Assembly (NCBI GenBank): GCA_038329645.1
Contig: JBBQNG010000006.1
Coordinates: 1-35,038, forward strand
Direction of reading: 5' to 3'
DNA from: SZAS-79 sp038329645
GTDB lineage: Bacteria; Pseudomonadota; Gammaproteobacteria; Burkholderiales; SG8-39
Length of the DNA stretch: 35,038 nt
The notes under the pieces were generated by a model. It was not told where the DNA came from. It ran no database searches and saw only the letters and a program-made list of their open reading frames with translations. The translations under genes and the position numbers were made by a program. How positions within the stretch are numbered: position 1 is the first letter of the stretch; each line of letters opens with the position of its first letter. Positions 7,959 through 15,302 of this stretch are shown here, piece after piece.

Positions 7959-9179
7959 ATGGACGACGGCCTTCCGCCTTATATCGGCTTTGCCGGGCTC
8001 TGGCGCCTCGAGCTGTCGGGGATGGCAGCCGCGCGCCTGGGGCCGTTGCTCGAGGCACGCGTTGCGCGCAATCCGGGTGACGCCTCGGCGATGATGGATA
8101 TTGCGACGCTCTCGATTCTCACGCTGCGTCCCGAAAACCGCGAGCACGCATTCGCCATGCAAGCCCGGGCGCTGGGGCTGCAGCGGGTTTACCGGCTGCC
8201 GGCCGCGCGAACGCCGGCTGCGATCCGGTTGCTGGTGATCATGAGCCCCGGCGACATGACCGCAGTCACACCCGTGGATTGCCTGGTTGAAGATTCGGAT
8301 GTCGAGCTGCTGATGCTCTATGCGGCGCCCGGGGCGCCCCTGCTTTCAGATCTGCCAGATCACGACGTGGTTTTTGTGGCGGTCGGCGAGTCCGGGCCGA
8401 ATCGGCCGTTGTTGGAGGAGATTGGGAGCTTTGCGCAATCCTCCGCCCGACCGGTGCTGAATCCACCGGCAAAAATCCTGCAGTTGTCCCGCGACATTGT
8501 GTCGCAGGTCCTCTGCCAGATTCCCGGGGTCGAAATGCCGGCGACGGTCGGCGTCAGCAGGCAAGCGTTGGCCAAAGCGGCGCGCGGCGAAATTCCCCTG
8601 GCCGGGGTCATGGCGCAAGGAGCGTTTCCTATCATCGTCAGGCCGCAGGGGTCGCAGGGCGGCAAGGATCTTTCCCGCCTGGAGGGACCCGAAGCTCTCG
8701 CCGGTTACCTGGCGGCAACGCCGTCGGAAGACTTCTTCGTTTCGCGCTTCGTCGACTACAGCGGGCCGGACGGGTTGTTCAGAAAGTTTCGTGTCGTGAT
8801 TATCGACGGCCGGCCTTTCGCTTGCCACATGGCCATTTCAGCGCACTGGATGATTCATTACGTAAACGCGGACATGGACTCGGATACCTCGAAGCGGCAG
8901 GAAGAAGCGCTTTTCATGGCGGGATTCGAGTCGGGGTTCGCGTTCAGGCACGCGCGCGCACTGCGGGGCATCGACGATGCGCTGGGGCTCGACTACTACG
9001 CAATCGACTGTGCGGAGACGGCGGACGGGAAGCTGCTGGTCTTCGAAGCCGACACGGCAATGCTGGTCCACGCCATGGATCCGGTCGACCTCTATCCGTA
9101 CAAGCAGCCGCAGATGCGCAAGGTCTTCGATGCCTTCCGCGCGATGCTGCTGTCGCGTAGCGCGGGCCGGGACAAATGA
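7959..9179 (+). CDS. ATP-grasp family protein with TPR-like N-terminus
   Basis: A 406-residue protein resembling uncharacterised proteins related to RimK/glutathione synthetase. An N-terminal helical segment looks like a tetratricopeptide unit (L-E-A-R-V-A-R-N-P-G-D-A-S-A). The middle and C-terminal halves carry ATP-grasp features: I-I-V-R-P-Q-G-S-Q-G-G-K-D (nucleotide-binding lysine and glycine-rich loop), a basic and aromatic F-R-K-F-R-V-V segment, and the late acidic motif Y-Y-A-I-D-C followed by L-V-F-E-A-D-T, which would bind Mg. ATP-grasp enzymes join a carboxylate to an amine or thiol through an acyl phosphate; the substrates here are unknown. The frame also permits TTG at 7923 and GTG at 7938. 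ATG at 7959 is preferred as the only ATG near the conserved start, although no strong ribosome binding site decides it. Confidence 0.75.
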   Translation: MDDGLPPYIGFAGLWRLELSGMAAARLGPLLEARVARNPGDASAMMDIATLSILTLRPENREHAFAMQARALGLQRVYRLPAARTPAAIRLLVIMSPGDMTAVTPVDCLVEDSDVELLMLYAAPGAPLLSDLPDHDVVFVAVGESGPNRPLLEEIGSFAQSSARPVLNPPAKILQLSRDIVSQVLCQIPGVEMPATVGVSRQALAKAARGEIPLAGVMAQGAFPIIVRPQGSQGGKDLSRLEGPEALAGYLAATPSEDFFVSRFVDYSGPDGLFRKFRVVIIDGRPFACHMAISAHWMIHYVNADMDSDTSKRQEEALFMAGFESGFAFRHARALRGIDDALGLDYYAIDCAETADGKLLVFEADTAMLVHAMDPVDLYPYKQPQMRKVFDAFRAMLLSRSAGRDK

Positions 9180-9180
9180 A

Positions 9181-9209
9181 AAGGGCCGGCCGCTATGCGG
9201 CCAGCCCTT
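9181..9209. terminator. Hairpin between convergent ATP-grasp and lipoprotein genes
   Basis: A 13-base inverted repeat (9181-9193 with 9197-9209, one C-A mismatch, three-base loop) starts one base after the ATP-grasp stop and ends 18 bases before the lipoprotein stop. Its position between convergent genes suggests a shared terminator. A moderately T-rich run follows it only on the minus strand (TTCATTTG), so it fits the lipoprotein transcript better. Confidence 0.6.
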
Positions 9210-9227
9210 GCCGGGTACCGCTGACTG

Positions 9228-9710
9228 CTAGCGAATCTTGTTCAGGTCCGAATTGGACAGTGACGCGAGCAGTTCCATGAATCCGGGCGCTGCGGGCTTG
9301 GATGCGATCAAGTCGCCTTCGGACGCCTGGTCGAAGGATCGGGCACGCACAACCAGCGTGAAGCCGCCCTTGCCGTTGGAGTTCGTGCTGCGGCCGCGCA
9401 GGTCGGAGAAATGCCCGCCGATGCTATGGCCGGCCAAGTCCCGGATGATCGCTCCGCCGCGCGCGGGCTCCTCATAGCCGACGATCGTTCCGCTGTCGCC
9501 GAGGATCGGCGTAAAGAGCGCGACCTGGGCGACGATTTCACCGGTCTCCGCGTTGCGCAGCATCTGTTTGTAGCCGATGACGTGACCCTGATCATTCTTG
9601 ACCGCCTTCTTGCTCAAGGGTCCGCTCTTACTCACCGGGCCGTAATCGGTCAGCGTCGAGCATCCGCTCAACGCCACCACTGCTGCGACTAACAATGTCT
9701 TGGCAATCAT
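9228..9710 (-). CDS. Small predicted outer-membrane lipoprotein, unknown function
   Basis: The 160-residue product begins with a lipoprotein signal peptide: basic-hydrophobic start, then a lipobox L-S-G-C with the lipidated cysteine at about residue 17. The mature part starts C-S-T-L-T-D-Y-G, followed by a Ser/Lys-rich linker and a glycine-rich domain of about 110 residues (N-D-Q-G-H-V-I-G-Y, G-G-H-F-S-D-L-R-G-R) with no family I recognise. ATG at 9710 is chosen over a longer open frame because it gives a correct signal peptide and is preceded by an AGGAGA site. The residue after the lipid cysteine is Ser, not Asp, which favours outer-membrane sorting by the usual rule. It stands alone, convergent with the ATP-grasp gene. 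Confidence 0.8.
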   Translation of the reverse strand: MIAKTLLVAAVVALSGCSTLTDYGPVSKSGPLSKKAVKNDQGHVIGYKQMLRNAETGEIVAQVALFTPILGDSGTIVGYEEPARGGAIIRDLAGHSIGGHFSDLRGRSTNSNGKGGFTLVVRARSFDQASEGDLIASKPAAPGFMELLASLSNSDLNKIR

Positions 9711-9716
9711 TTCAAC

Positions 9717-9722
9717 TCTCCT
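9717..9722 (-). promoter_or_regulatory. Ribosome binding site fixing the lipoprotein start
   Basis: AGGAGA on the minus strand lies six bases upstream of the ATG at 9710. It decides against the in-frame start at 9752, which would add 14 charged residues in front of the lipoprotein signal peptide. Confidence 0.7.
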
Positions 9723-9781
9723 GTGTCTCTTTCGAGCCCCCACGCTTCCCAATGTACTCCCGGCATCCGCATCGCGATAGG

Positions 9782-9809
9782 AAAAAGTGCCGTTTTGGGC
9801 GCTTTTTTT
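9782..9809 (+). terminator. Intrinsic-terminator-like hairpin in the lipoprotein leader
   Basis: A 10-base stem (9782-9791 with 9798-9807, including one G-U pair) with a six-base loop runs into seven T on the plus strand (9803-9809). The plus strand carries no gene just upstream other than antisense to the lipoprotein. Read on the minus strand the hairpin lies in the 5' leader of the lipoprotein mRNA, about 70 bases before its start, where it could also act as an attenuator or protect against read-in. Confidence 0.5.
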
Positions 9810-9881
9810 AAATTGAGGTGAATTCTACGATTTTACTTTAAATATATGAAACTAAAAGTATTTTAACTCAAAAAATTGTAG

Positions 9882-9922
9882 AAAAAAACACCGCTCGTCG
9901 GCTGTGCCGCCGACAAGCGGTG
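9882..9922 (-). terminator. Strong intrinsic terminator on the minus strand without an obvious gene
   Basis: A 14-base stem (9889-9902 with 9909-9922, one mismatch, six-base loop) is followed directly on the minus strand by seven T (9882-9888). It would stop transcripts coming from the right, but the nearest minus-strand gene upstream is the LysR regulator about 2.8 kb away, and the tRNA reads the other way. Confidence 0.7.
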
Positions 9923-10010
9923 CTCGCAGTCCTGGCACGAACCAAACACCGACCGCTTCATTCTTTCCATGTTGCCTCGCCAGCAGAGGGCCCGGCGCGC
10001 GGCCGTGCTT

Positions 10011-10016
10011 TAGAAT
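10011..10016 (+). promoter_or_regulatory. Possible -10 element of tRNA-Gly
   Basis: TAGAAT ends 11 bases before the first base of the tRNA, which would put transcription start a few bases ahead of the mature 5' end. No clear -35 hexamer is visible. Confidence 0.4.
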
Positions 10017-10027
10017 TCGCGCCACAC

Positions 10028-10101
10028 GCGGGTGTAGTTCAATGGCAGAACGGCAGCTTCCCAAGCTGCATACGAGGGTTCGATTCCCTTCACCCGCTCC
10101 A
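10028..10101 (+). tRNA. tRNA-Gly (anticodon CCC)
   Basis: A complete cloverleaf of 74 bases. The acceptor stem GCGGGTG (10028-10034) pairs with CACCCGC (10091-10097), the anticodon stem GCAGC/GCTGC encloses the loop TTCCCAA giving anticodon CCC, and the T arm is GAGGGTTCGATTCCCTT. Discriminator base T and an encoded CCA (10099-10101) complete it. It decodes GGG. It marks the left border of the accessory region, but I saw no integrase and no direct repeat of its 3' end. Confidence 0.95.
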
Positions 10102-10159
10102 TCGCGCGGCCGCCGGGGGGATAACTGGCGGTAGACTCTGCCTGCAACCTTCAGTCCGC

Positions 10160-10681
10160 ATGAAGCCCATCGACATCACGCATTTCACTACCGCCATGCG
10201 CCGCGCGGCCACGCCGGTGTCGGTCGTCACGACTGATGGTCCCGGCGGACGCTTCGGGGTGACTGTCAGCTCGATTTGTACCGCGTCCGCTGACCCTCCC
10301 CAGGTCCTGGTCTGTGTTCACCTCGGCGGTCCCTCGGCTGCCGCCCTGCGGGCCAACAAGTGCTTCGCCGTGAACATCCTGGACCGCAAGCATCGCCACG
10401 TGGCCGATTCCTTTGCCGGGCGAGTCGAGCGATGGCGCGGCGACCGGTTTGCGTGCGATACCTGGACGACGATTGCCACTGGCGCCCCCGTATTGACCGA
10501 CGGGCTGCTCGTGATGGACTGCGAACTCACTCAGGAACTCGTGGTGTCGACCCATGCGGTGTTTGTCGGCATGGTCGTCGGCCTGCAGTCGCGAGATGGC
10601 GCGCCGCTCCTTTATTCCGACCAGGCCTATCGGACGCTCGAGAACCACGGCAACATCCCAAGCGAGGATATCCAGCTGTGA
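10160..10681 (+). CDS. Flavin reductase (HpaC-like), partner of an FADH2 monooxygenase
   Basis: A 173-residue flavin reductase-like protein. Typical family segments are M-R-R-A-A-T-P-V-S-V-V-T-T near the N-terminus, G-V-T-V-S-S-I-C-T-A-S-A-D-P-P around residues 35-49, the F-A-V-N-I-L region, and the C-terminal L-L-Y-S-D-Q-A-Y-R motif. Such enzymes reduce FAD or FMN with NAD(P)H and hand the free reduced flavin to a monooxygenase. The HpaB-like oxygenase at 13799 is the obvious partner within the same locus. ATG at 10160 is chosen because the open frame further upstream runs through the tRNA. The stop overlaps the GTG of the next gene (GTGA), so it opens an operon of four genes. Confidence 0.9.
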   Translation: MKPIDITHFTTAMRRAATPVSVVTTDGPGGRFGVTVSSICTASADPPQVLVCVHLGGPSAAALRANKCFAVNILDRKHRHVADSFAGRVERWRGDRFACDTWTTIATGAPVLTDGLLVMDCELTQELVVSTHAVFVGMVVGLQSRDGAPLLYSDQAYRTLENHGNIPSEDIQL

Positions 10682-11340
10682 CCTTTTCGATCGCCGCTCG
10701 CTGTGCCGAGACGGGCAGGTTCGGCGTTGTCGTAACCTCTTCAAGCATCGCCGTCGCCAGCCGCTGCGGCAGGTGGGCGCGCGCCGGGGTCGGCGCAGTC
10801 GCCACGCAGAACATCACGGATCCCGGCCTGGGCCAGCTTGGATTGGACCTGCTTGCAGAGGGCTACGGTGCCGAGGCGGCGCTGCGCTCCATGGTAGCTG
10901 CCCGGCCCTTCGCCGAATTCCGCCAGCTTGCCGTGGTGGATATGAATGGCGCGACCGCGAGCTACTCCGGTGCCAAATCCCTTGGCTTGTTCAAGGAGGA
11001 GCACGGCAAGGACTGCGTCGCTTGCGGCAACCTCCTTGCCAACGAATCGGTGCCCAGCGCCATGATCGCAGCCTTTGAGCGCGATCCGGGCAAGCACCTG
11101 GGCGAACGCCTGCTTGCGGGCCTGGTGGCCGGTCTGCAGGCAGGCGGCGAGACTGCGCCAGTGCGTTCAGCAGGTCTGTACGTTGTCGACCGCTTCGTCT
11201 GGCCGGTCATCGACCTTCGCGTCGACTGGCACGACATGCCGATCGCCGAGCTGCAAAAGGTCTTCACCGAATATTTCCCGCAAATGAACGACTATATCCA
11301 GCGCGCGGTCGACCCAACCCAGGCTCCGGGATACAAGTAG
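10678..11340 (+). CDS. DUF1028 family protein (putative Ntn-type hydrolase)
   Basis: A 220-residue protein of the DUF1028 family. The GTG start overlaps the flavin reductase stop and yields M-T-F-S-I-A-A-R-C at the N-terminus, the family signature, with a Thr at position 2 that could act as an N-terminal nucleophile after Met removal. Further family features are G-V-V-V-T-S-S-S-I-A-V-A-S-R-C, a G-A-V-A-T-Q-N segment, and a late D-L-R-V-D-W-H. Members are often found beside RidA proteins and amidohydrolases in catabolic clusters, and the fold is thought to belong to the Ntn hydrolases. A role in opening an amide or lactam is plausible but unproven. It is followed 12 bases later by the dehydroquinase-like gene. 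Confidence 0.85.
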   Translation: MTFSIAARCAETGRFGVVVTSSSIAVASRCGRWARAGVGAVATQNITDPGLGQLGLDLLAEGYGAEAALRSMVAARPFAEFRQLAVVDMNGATASYSGAKSLGLFKEEHGKDCVACGNLLANESVPSAMIAAFERDPGKHLGERLLAGLVAGLQAGGETAPVRSAGLYVVDRFVWPVIDLRVDWHDMPIAELQKVFTEYFPQMNDYIQRAVDPTQAPGYK

Positions 11341-11352
11341 GATGAGGCAGCA

Positions 11353-11811
11353 ATGAGCACGCCAGAGCGCAAGTGCGTCTATTTCCTCAACGGGCCCAAC
11401 GCCAACCTGTATGGTCTGACAGACAAAGGCACTTACGGCAGCGATACTTTTGCGACCCTCCAATCGCGCTGCGAATCCGAAGCGCAGCGCGCATCGATCG
11501 CCCTCGCATTCCGCCAGAGCAACTCGGAGGGCCAACTGATCGACTGGATCCACGAGGCGATAGGCAAGGCCGACGGGGTGATCATCAATGGTGCCGGCCT
11601 GACGTACACCTCCATTGCGCTGCTCGACGCGCTGCTCGCCTTCCCTGGCCCCATAGTCGAAGTGCACATGAGCAATATCTACAGGCGCGAGCCTTTCAGG
11701 CATCACTCCTACATCTCGAAGGCGGCAACCGGGATCGTTGCCGGCCTCGGCGCTGACGGCTACGAGCTGGCCGTGGCCGCAATGCGCCGCCTGCTGGACC
11801 GGAAGAAGTAA
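11353..11811 (+). CDS. Divergent type II 3-dehydroquinate dehydratase-like protein
   Basis: A 152-residue AroQ-fold protein: F-L-N-G-P-N-A-N-L at residues 11-19, F-R-Q-S-N-S-E-G at 53-60, V-E-V-H-M-S-N-I at 102-109, and R-R-E-P-F-R-H-H-S at 111-119. Catalytic Tyr28, Asn79, His105 and Arg116 are present by alignment. However, the conserved arginine of the active-site lid is replaced by Thr23 (G-L-T-D-K-G-T-Y-G in place of G-T-R-E-P-x-x-Y-G), and the histidine following Asn by six residues is Tyr85 (N-G-A-G-L-T-Y-T-S). It is therefore unlikely to be the shikimate-pathway enzyme and may dehydrate or bind another cyclic acid. The stop overlaps the dehydrogenase start (TAATG), and it shares an operon with the flavin reductase and DUF1028 genes. 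Confidence 0.85.
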   Translation: MSTPERKCVYFLNGPNANLYGLTDKGTYGSDTFATLQSRCESEAQRASIALAFRQSNSEGQLIDWIHEAIGKADGVIINGAGLTYTSIALLDALLAFPGPIVEVHMSNIYRREPFRHHSYISKAATGIVAGLGADGYELAVAAMRRLLDRKK

Positions 11812-12740
11812 TGGCCCTCCTTTTCTACAGCCAGTTCGATGACCCCGCGGACTGGGGAAAGCACCTGCGCGATGCATTGCCCGGCCTCGATTTCCGCGTC
11901 TGGCCGGATGTTGGCCGCCCGGAGGAAATTGAAGCGGCGCTGGTCTGGAAGGCGCCTGAAGGGGAATTGCGCAAGTTTCCCAACCTCAAGCTGATCATCA
12001 ATCTGGGCGCGGGTGTCGATTCGATCGTGAAGGACCCCTCGCTGCCGGCGGGGATCCCGATCGTGCGCATCGCCGATCCGAAGATGAGCCGCATGATGGC
12101 CCAATTCGTCCTGGCCGCCGTGCTTCGCCACTATCGCGATTTCGTGCCCTTTGCGCGTGCCCAGAGGGAGCGCCGCTGGCATTACATCCATCCACGCGAA
12201 GCGCCCACTTGCAGCGTCGGGATCATGGGGCTCGGTAACCTTGGGGCGATGGCCGCGCAGGAACTCACCCGGCAGGGATTCCGCGTTGCGGGCTGGGCAC
12301 GCTCGCCGAAGGCGATCGATGGGGTCGAATCGTTTCACGGCCGGGACGGATTCGCGCCCTTCCTCGCCCGCAGCGAAATCCTGGTTGTGATGCTGCCGCT
12401 GACGCCGCAAACCGAAGGGATCCTGGGTGCGCAGGCCCTGGCCCGGCTGCCGCGCGGCGCCAAGCTCATCAACGTCGGGCGCGGCAGGCTGGTGGACGAA
12501 GACGCATTGATTGCCGCGATTCGTTCGGGCCAGATCGCGGAGGCTACGCTGGACGTATTTCGCACCGAGCCGCTGCCGGCCGACTCGCCGTTATGGGATT
12601 TCGATCAGGTGCTCGTTACGCCGCACCTGGCCTCGGTCGCGATCCCCCGGACGGCCGCCCGGCAGGTGGCCGAAAACCTGCGTCGGCTTGCAGCCGGCGA
12701 GCCCTTGCTCAACGTCGTCGATCCCGTGCGCGGGTACTAG
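11811..12740 (+). CDS. D-2-hydroxyacid dehydrogenase, GhrA-like
   Basis: A 309-residue NAD(P)H-dependent 2-hydroxyacid dehydrogenase close to glyoxylate/hydroxypyruvate reductase A. It has the Rossmann motif G140-L-G-N-L-G145, and the catalytic triad Arg224 (N-V-G-R-G-R), Glu253 (R-T-E-P-L-P) and His272 (T-P-H-L-A-S-V). The reaction is reversible reduction of a 2-keto acid to the D-2-hydroxy acid. Last in the operon starting at 10160; by context it would act on a keto or hydroxy acid released by the pathway rather than in general glyoxylate metabolism. The last 32 bases overlap the 3' end of the convergent LysR gene. Confidence 0.9.
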   Translation: MALLFYSQFDDPADWGKHLRDALPGLDFRVWPDVGRPEEIEAALVWKAPEGELRKFPNLKLIINLGAGVDSIVKDPSLPAGIPIVRIADPKMSRMMAQFVLAAVLRHYRDFVPFARAQRERRWHYIHPREAPTCSVGIMGLGNLGAMAAQELTRQGFRVAGWARSPKAIDGVESFHGRDGFAPFLARSEILVVMLPLTPQTEGILGAQALARLPRGAKLINVGRGRLVDEDALIAAIRSGQIAEATLDVFRTEPLPADSPLWDFDQVLVTPHLASVAIPRTAARQVAENLRRLAAGEPLLNVVDPVRGY

Positions 12741-13704
12741 CGCTGGCGCGGCGCCTGGGCGCGGGCTGCATCAGCTTCGGCCAGACTTGCGCGAAGTGCT
12801 GCTTCGCGAACTCGGCGAACACGGTCACGGCGGGCCGCGCAGCCAGTTTTTTCAGGCGCAGGCTGACGACCAGGATATTCGGCAGCTCCTCTGCTATGGG
12901 CACTGCAACGACCTTGTGGCCGTCATAAGTCCACGGGAGGCGCGGGATGGCGTTGAGGATCCCAAATCCCAGGCCGCGCGCAGCCAGGCCGCGCACCATC
13001 TCGTATGAGCGCGTGCGATGGGCGACCCGGGGCTCGATCTGTACGCTGCGGAAGAGCGACAGGAAATAGTCCCGCGTGTGCGGCAGGTCGAGCAGGATCA
13101 TCGGCGCGCGCGCGAGCTCCTTCAGGCTCACCCGGCGACGGTTTGCAAGTGGATGATCCTGCGCGAGGATCACCCGCGGGGGCAGCTCGGCAAGCACGTC
13201 GGCCTCGAATTCGTCCGACAGGCCATAGGCGTAGCTGAGCGCAATTTCACAGCGTCCGCTGCGCAGGTCTTCGAGGACCTCGGCCTGGTTGCCTTCCTCG
13301 ATGCTCAACGCGATTTCCTGATAGCGGGCCGCAAATCCGGTCAAAAGGCCCGGCAGGATGAACGGGGCCAGCGTAATAAAGCATCCCGCGCTGACTTCGC
13401 CGCGCTGCGCGCCGCCCATTGCGTCGGCGAACTGTTCCAGCTCCCTCGCGTGTGCGAGCAGCCCCCGCGCCTGGCCGAGCAGGCGGTCGCCCGACAGGGT
13501 GAGAGACAGGCCCTTGGCATGGTGCCGCACGAAAAGCTGCACTTTCAGGTCGGCTTCCAGCCGGGCGATCGCCGCGGAAATCGACGGCTGCGAGATGCGC
13601 ACCAGCCGGGCGGCGGCAGTCACGCTGCCGGCCTCGGCCGCCGCGACAAAGTAGCGCAGTGCCCTGAGGGACAGGCGGGCGGGCCGGACATCGGCATCTT
13701 GCAT
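12709..13704 (-). CDS. LysR-family transcriptional regulator
   Basis: A 331-residue LysR regulator with an N-terminal winged helix-turn-helix (L-R-A-L-R-Y-F-V-A-A-A-E-A-G-S-V-T-A-A-A, then S-Q-P-S-I-S-A-A-I) at residues 12-70, and a periplasmic-binding-like effector domain at about 95-300. The C-terminal 25 residues are a basic Arg/Ala-rich tail beyond the usual family end. It is divergent from the HpaB-like gene with a 94-base gap holding a LysR-type dyad, so it probably controls the monooxygenase operon, and perhaps the flavin reductase operon too. The inducer would be the pathway substrate or an intermediate. Confidence 0.93.
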   Translation of the reverse strand: MQDADVRPARLSLRALRYFVAAAEAGSVTAAARLVRISQPSISAAIARLEADLKVQLFVRHHAKGLSLTLSGDRLLGQARGLLAHARELEQFADAMGGAQRGEVSAGCFITLAPFILPGLLTGFAARYQEIALSIEEGNQAEVLEDLRSGRCEIALSYAYGLSDEFEADVLAELPPRVILAQDHPLANRRRVSLKELARAPMILLDLPHTRDYFLSLFRSVQIEPRVAHRTRSYEMVRGLAARGLGFGILNAIPRLPWTYDGHKVVAVPIAEELPNILVVSLRLKKLAARPAVTVFAEFAKQHFAQVWPKLMQPAPRRRASASTRARDRRR

Positions 13705-13717
13705 AGGACTATCCTAT
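13703..13717. promoter_or_regulatory. LysR-type operator (T-N11-A dyad)
   Basis: The inverted repeat ATAGGA-CTA-TCCTAT contains the T-N11-A pattern of LysR boxes and overlaps the first bases of the lysR coding region, which fits an autoregulatory site. It lies about 80 bases upstream of the divergent monooxygenase start. Confidence 0.55.
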
Positions 13718-13798
13718 ACAGTTGAGCAAGAAAAAGTATTTTATCCGATGCTGCGCGGGGGCTAAGTTGGGCGCTTCCCCTTATGGAGTCTCACTGCC

Positions 13799-15283
13799 AT
13801 GCTGCGTACCGGCGAGCAATACAGGCAAGGCCTCCGCGACGGCCGTGAAGTCTGGATCGACGGCGAGCGCGTGAGGGACGTCACCAGCCATCCGGCTTTC
13901 AAACCCATCGTCGATGTGAAGGCGCGGATGTACGACATCCAGCACGAGCCCGAGCACAAGGACGTGTTCGGATATTCGGAAGGCGCGGAGCGCAATCCGT
14001 TGCTCCTCAAGCTTCCCCACACCCAGCAGGACTGGTGGGACAAGTGGAACGCCCTCGACATCTTCTTCAAAGACATCAAGGGTGTCGTGACCCGCGTGGG
14101 CGACGAGACCATCGGCGAGATGTGGTCCCTCCACGACGGGCGCGACGTGCTCAACAAGATCGATCCGCGCTTCTCGCAGAACATCGACAACCACATCCGC
14201 CGCGTGCTCACGGACGACATCTTCCACGTCTCGGCCAATACGGACCCCAAGGGCGACCGCTCGAAGCGTCCGCAGGACCAGGACCCGGACATGATGTGCC
14301 ATGTGGTGAAAGAAACCGACAAGGGCATCATCATCCGCGGCGCCAAGTACGAGACCGCCGCCGCTTACGCCGACCAGGCGTTCCTGAAACCCACGGTGGG
14401 CCAGTGGGCGGACGAAAAGCTGTCCGACTACGCGTTGGGCTGCATCGTCAAGATGGGGGCGCCGGGCGTGAAGCACATCTGCCGGTCGGGTTTTGCCGGC
14501 CGCGGCTCGAAGCAGGACTATCCAATCAGCAACGGGTTCGACGAAGTCGACACCTTGATGGTGCTCGACAACGTATTGATCCCTTGGGAAGACGTGTTTT
14601 TCCATCGTTTTACCGAAGGCGCACGCTACATCCGCGGCACGCTGCACCGGTATTCGGCGTTCCCGTACGTTTTGCGGATTCTCTACACGGCCGACATGAT
14701 GATCGGCGCCGCGATGTGGAACTGTAAGCAGACCGGTCTGGACAAGATGCAGTCGGTGAAGGAAAAGCTGGCCGACATGGTCGCCTACCGGGAAGGCATC
14801 CGCGCCCATCTGGCCGCGTCGATCGCGCTGGCCGAGAAGAGCCCGGGCGGGCTGCTGATGCCGAACCAGTCGTTGCTCTATGCCGGTCGCATCCACGCCT
14901 GCTCCAACCTCCCCCACATCATGCATATTGCGCGCGAACTGTGCGGCGGGCAGCTGTGCGTGACGCCGAATTATTCGACCTTCGTGTCGGAGGGGACCAA
15001 GTCCTGGATGGACAAGTTCTATTCGCTCAACGACAACTGGGTGGCCGAGGACCGCCGGAAGCTGCTCGCCTTCGCCCGCGACCTGCTCAACTCGGACTCC
15101 GCAGGCCATCGCCTGACGTTCGTGCAGTTCGCCCAGGCCCCGCATTTCAACCACCTTGCGGCCCTGTACGGTGCGTTCGATTTCTCGGGGCCCCTCGACC
15201 TGGTGAAGAAATGCGCCGGGTTGTCGGATCGGATCGATGCGCCCGTGCGGGCCCATCCGACCGGAATGAAATCGGCGGCATGA
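13799..15283 (+). CDS. HpaB-family FADH2-dependent aromatic monooxygenase
   Basis: A 494-residue member of the 4-hydroxyphenylacetate 3-hydroxylase large-subunit family, of normal length. Family patterns include M-L-R-T-G-E-Q-Y near the start, N-x-D-N-H-I-R-R in the N-terminal domain, the central flavin-binding region with G-A-K-Y-E-T-A-A-A-Y and V-L-D-N-V-L-I-P-W-E-D-V-F, and the late C-G-G-Q-L-C-V-T-P segment. These enzymes use free FADH2 and O2 to hydroxylate or dehalogenate phenols and related rings; the reduced flavin would come from the reductase at 10160. No genes for homoprotocatechuate ring cleavage are present, so the substrate is probably not 4-hydroxyphenylacetate. The ATG follows a GGAG site by ten bases. 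RidA and dioxygenase genes follow closely. Confidence 0.9.
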   Translation: MLRTGEQYRQGLRDGREVWIDGERVRDVTSHPAFKPIVDVKARMYDIQHEPEHKDVFGYSEGAERNPLLLKLPHTQQDWWDKWNALDIFFKDIKGVVTRVGDETIGEMWSLHDGRDVLNKIDPRFSQNIDNHIRRVLTDDIFHVSANTDPKGDRSKRPQDQDPDMMCHVVKETDKGIIIRGAKYETAAAYADQAFLKPTVGQWADEKLSDYALGCIVKMGAPGVKHICRSGFAGRGSKQDYPISNGFDEVDTLMVLDNVLIPWEDVFFHRFTEGARYIRGTLHRYSAFPYVLRILYTADMMIGAAMWNCKQTGLDKMQSVKEKLADMVAYREGIRAHLAASIALAEKSPGGLLMPNQSLLYAGRIHACSNLPHIMHIARELCGGQLCVTPNYSTFVSEGTKSWMDKFYSLNDNWVAEDRRKLLAFARDLLNSDSAGHRLTFVQFAQAPHFNHLAALYGAFDFSGPLDLVKKCAGLSDRIDAPVRAHPTGMKSAA

Positions 15284-15302
15284 GTATTGCTTAGGGAAAC
15301 CC

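Larger units (their letters stand above)
9711..10027. other. AT-rich gene-free stretch upstream of tRNA-Gly
   Basis: This is the only stretch of over 300 bases without a gene. About 9780-9890 is strongly AT-rich against a GC-rich surrounding. It holds two hairpins with T-tracts (listed separately), and a possible minus-strand promoter for the lipoprotein gene in the AT-rich part. The right part (9925-10027) is GC-rich and ends in a TAGAAT element before the tRNA. I see no convincing protein gene in it. Confidence 0.6.

Noticed and set aside
9863..9970. A 35-codon minus-strand reading frame with a C-x2-C motif and a weak ribosome binding site
   Set aside because: The strong minus-strand terminator at 9882-9922 would cut it off, and nothing else supports it.
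10028..10160. tRNA-Gly as an attachment site for an integrated island
   Set aside because: No integrase, no second copy of the tRNA 3' end noticed at the other edge, and the tRNA is complete; an old exchange cannot be excluded.
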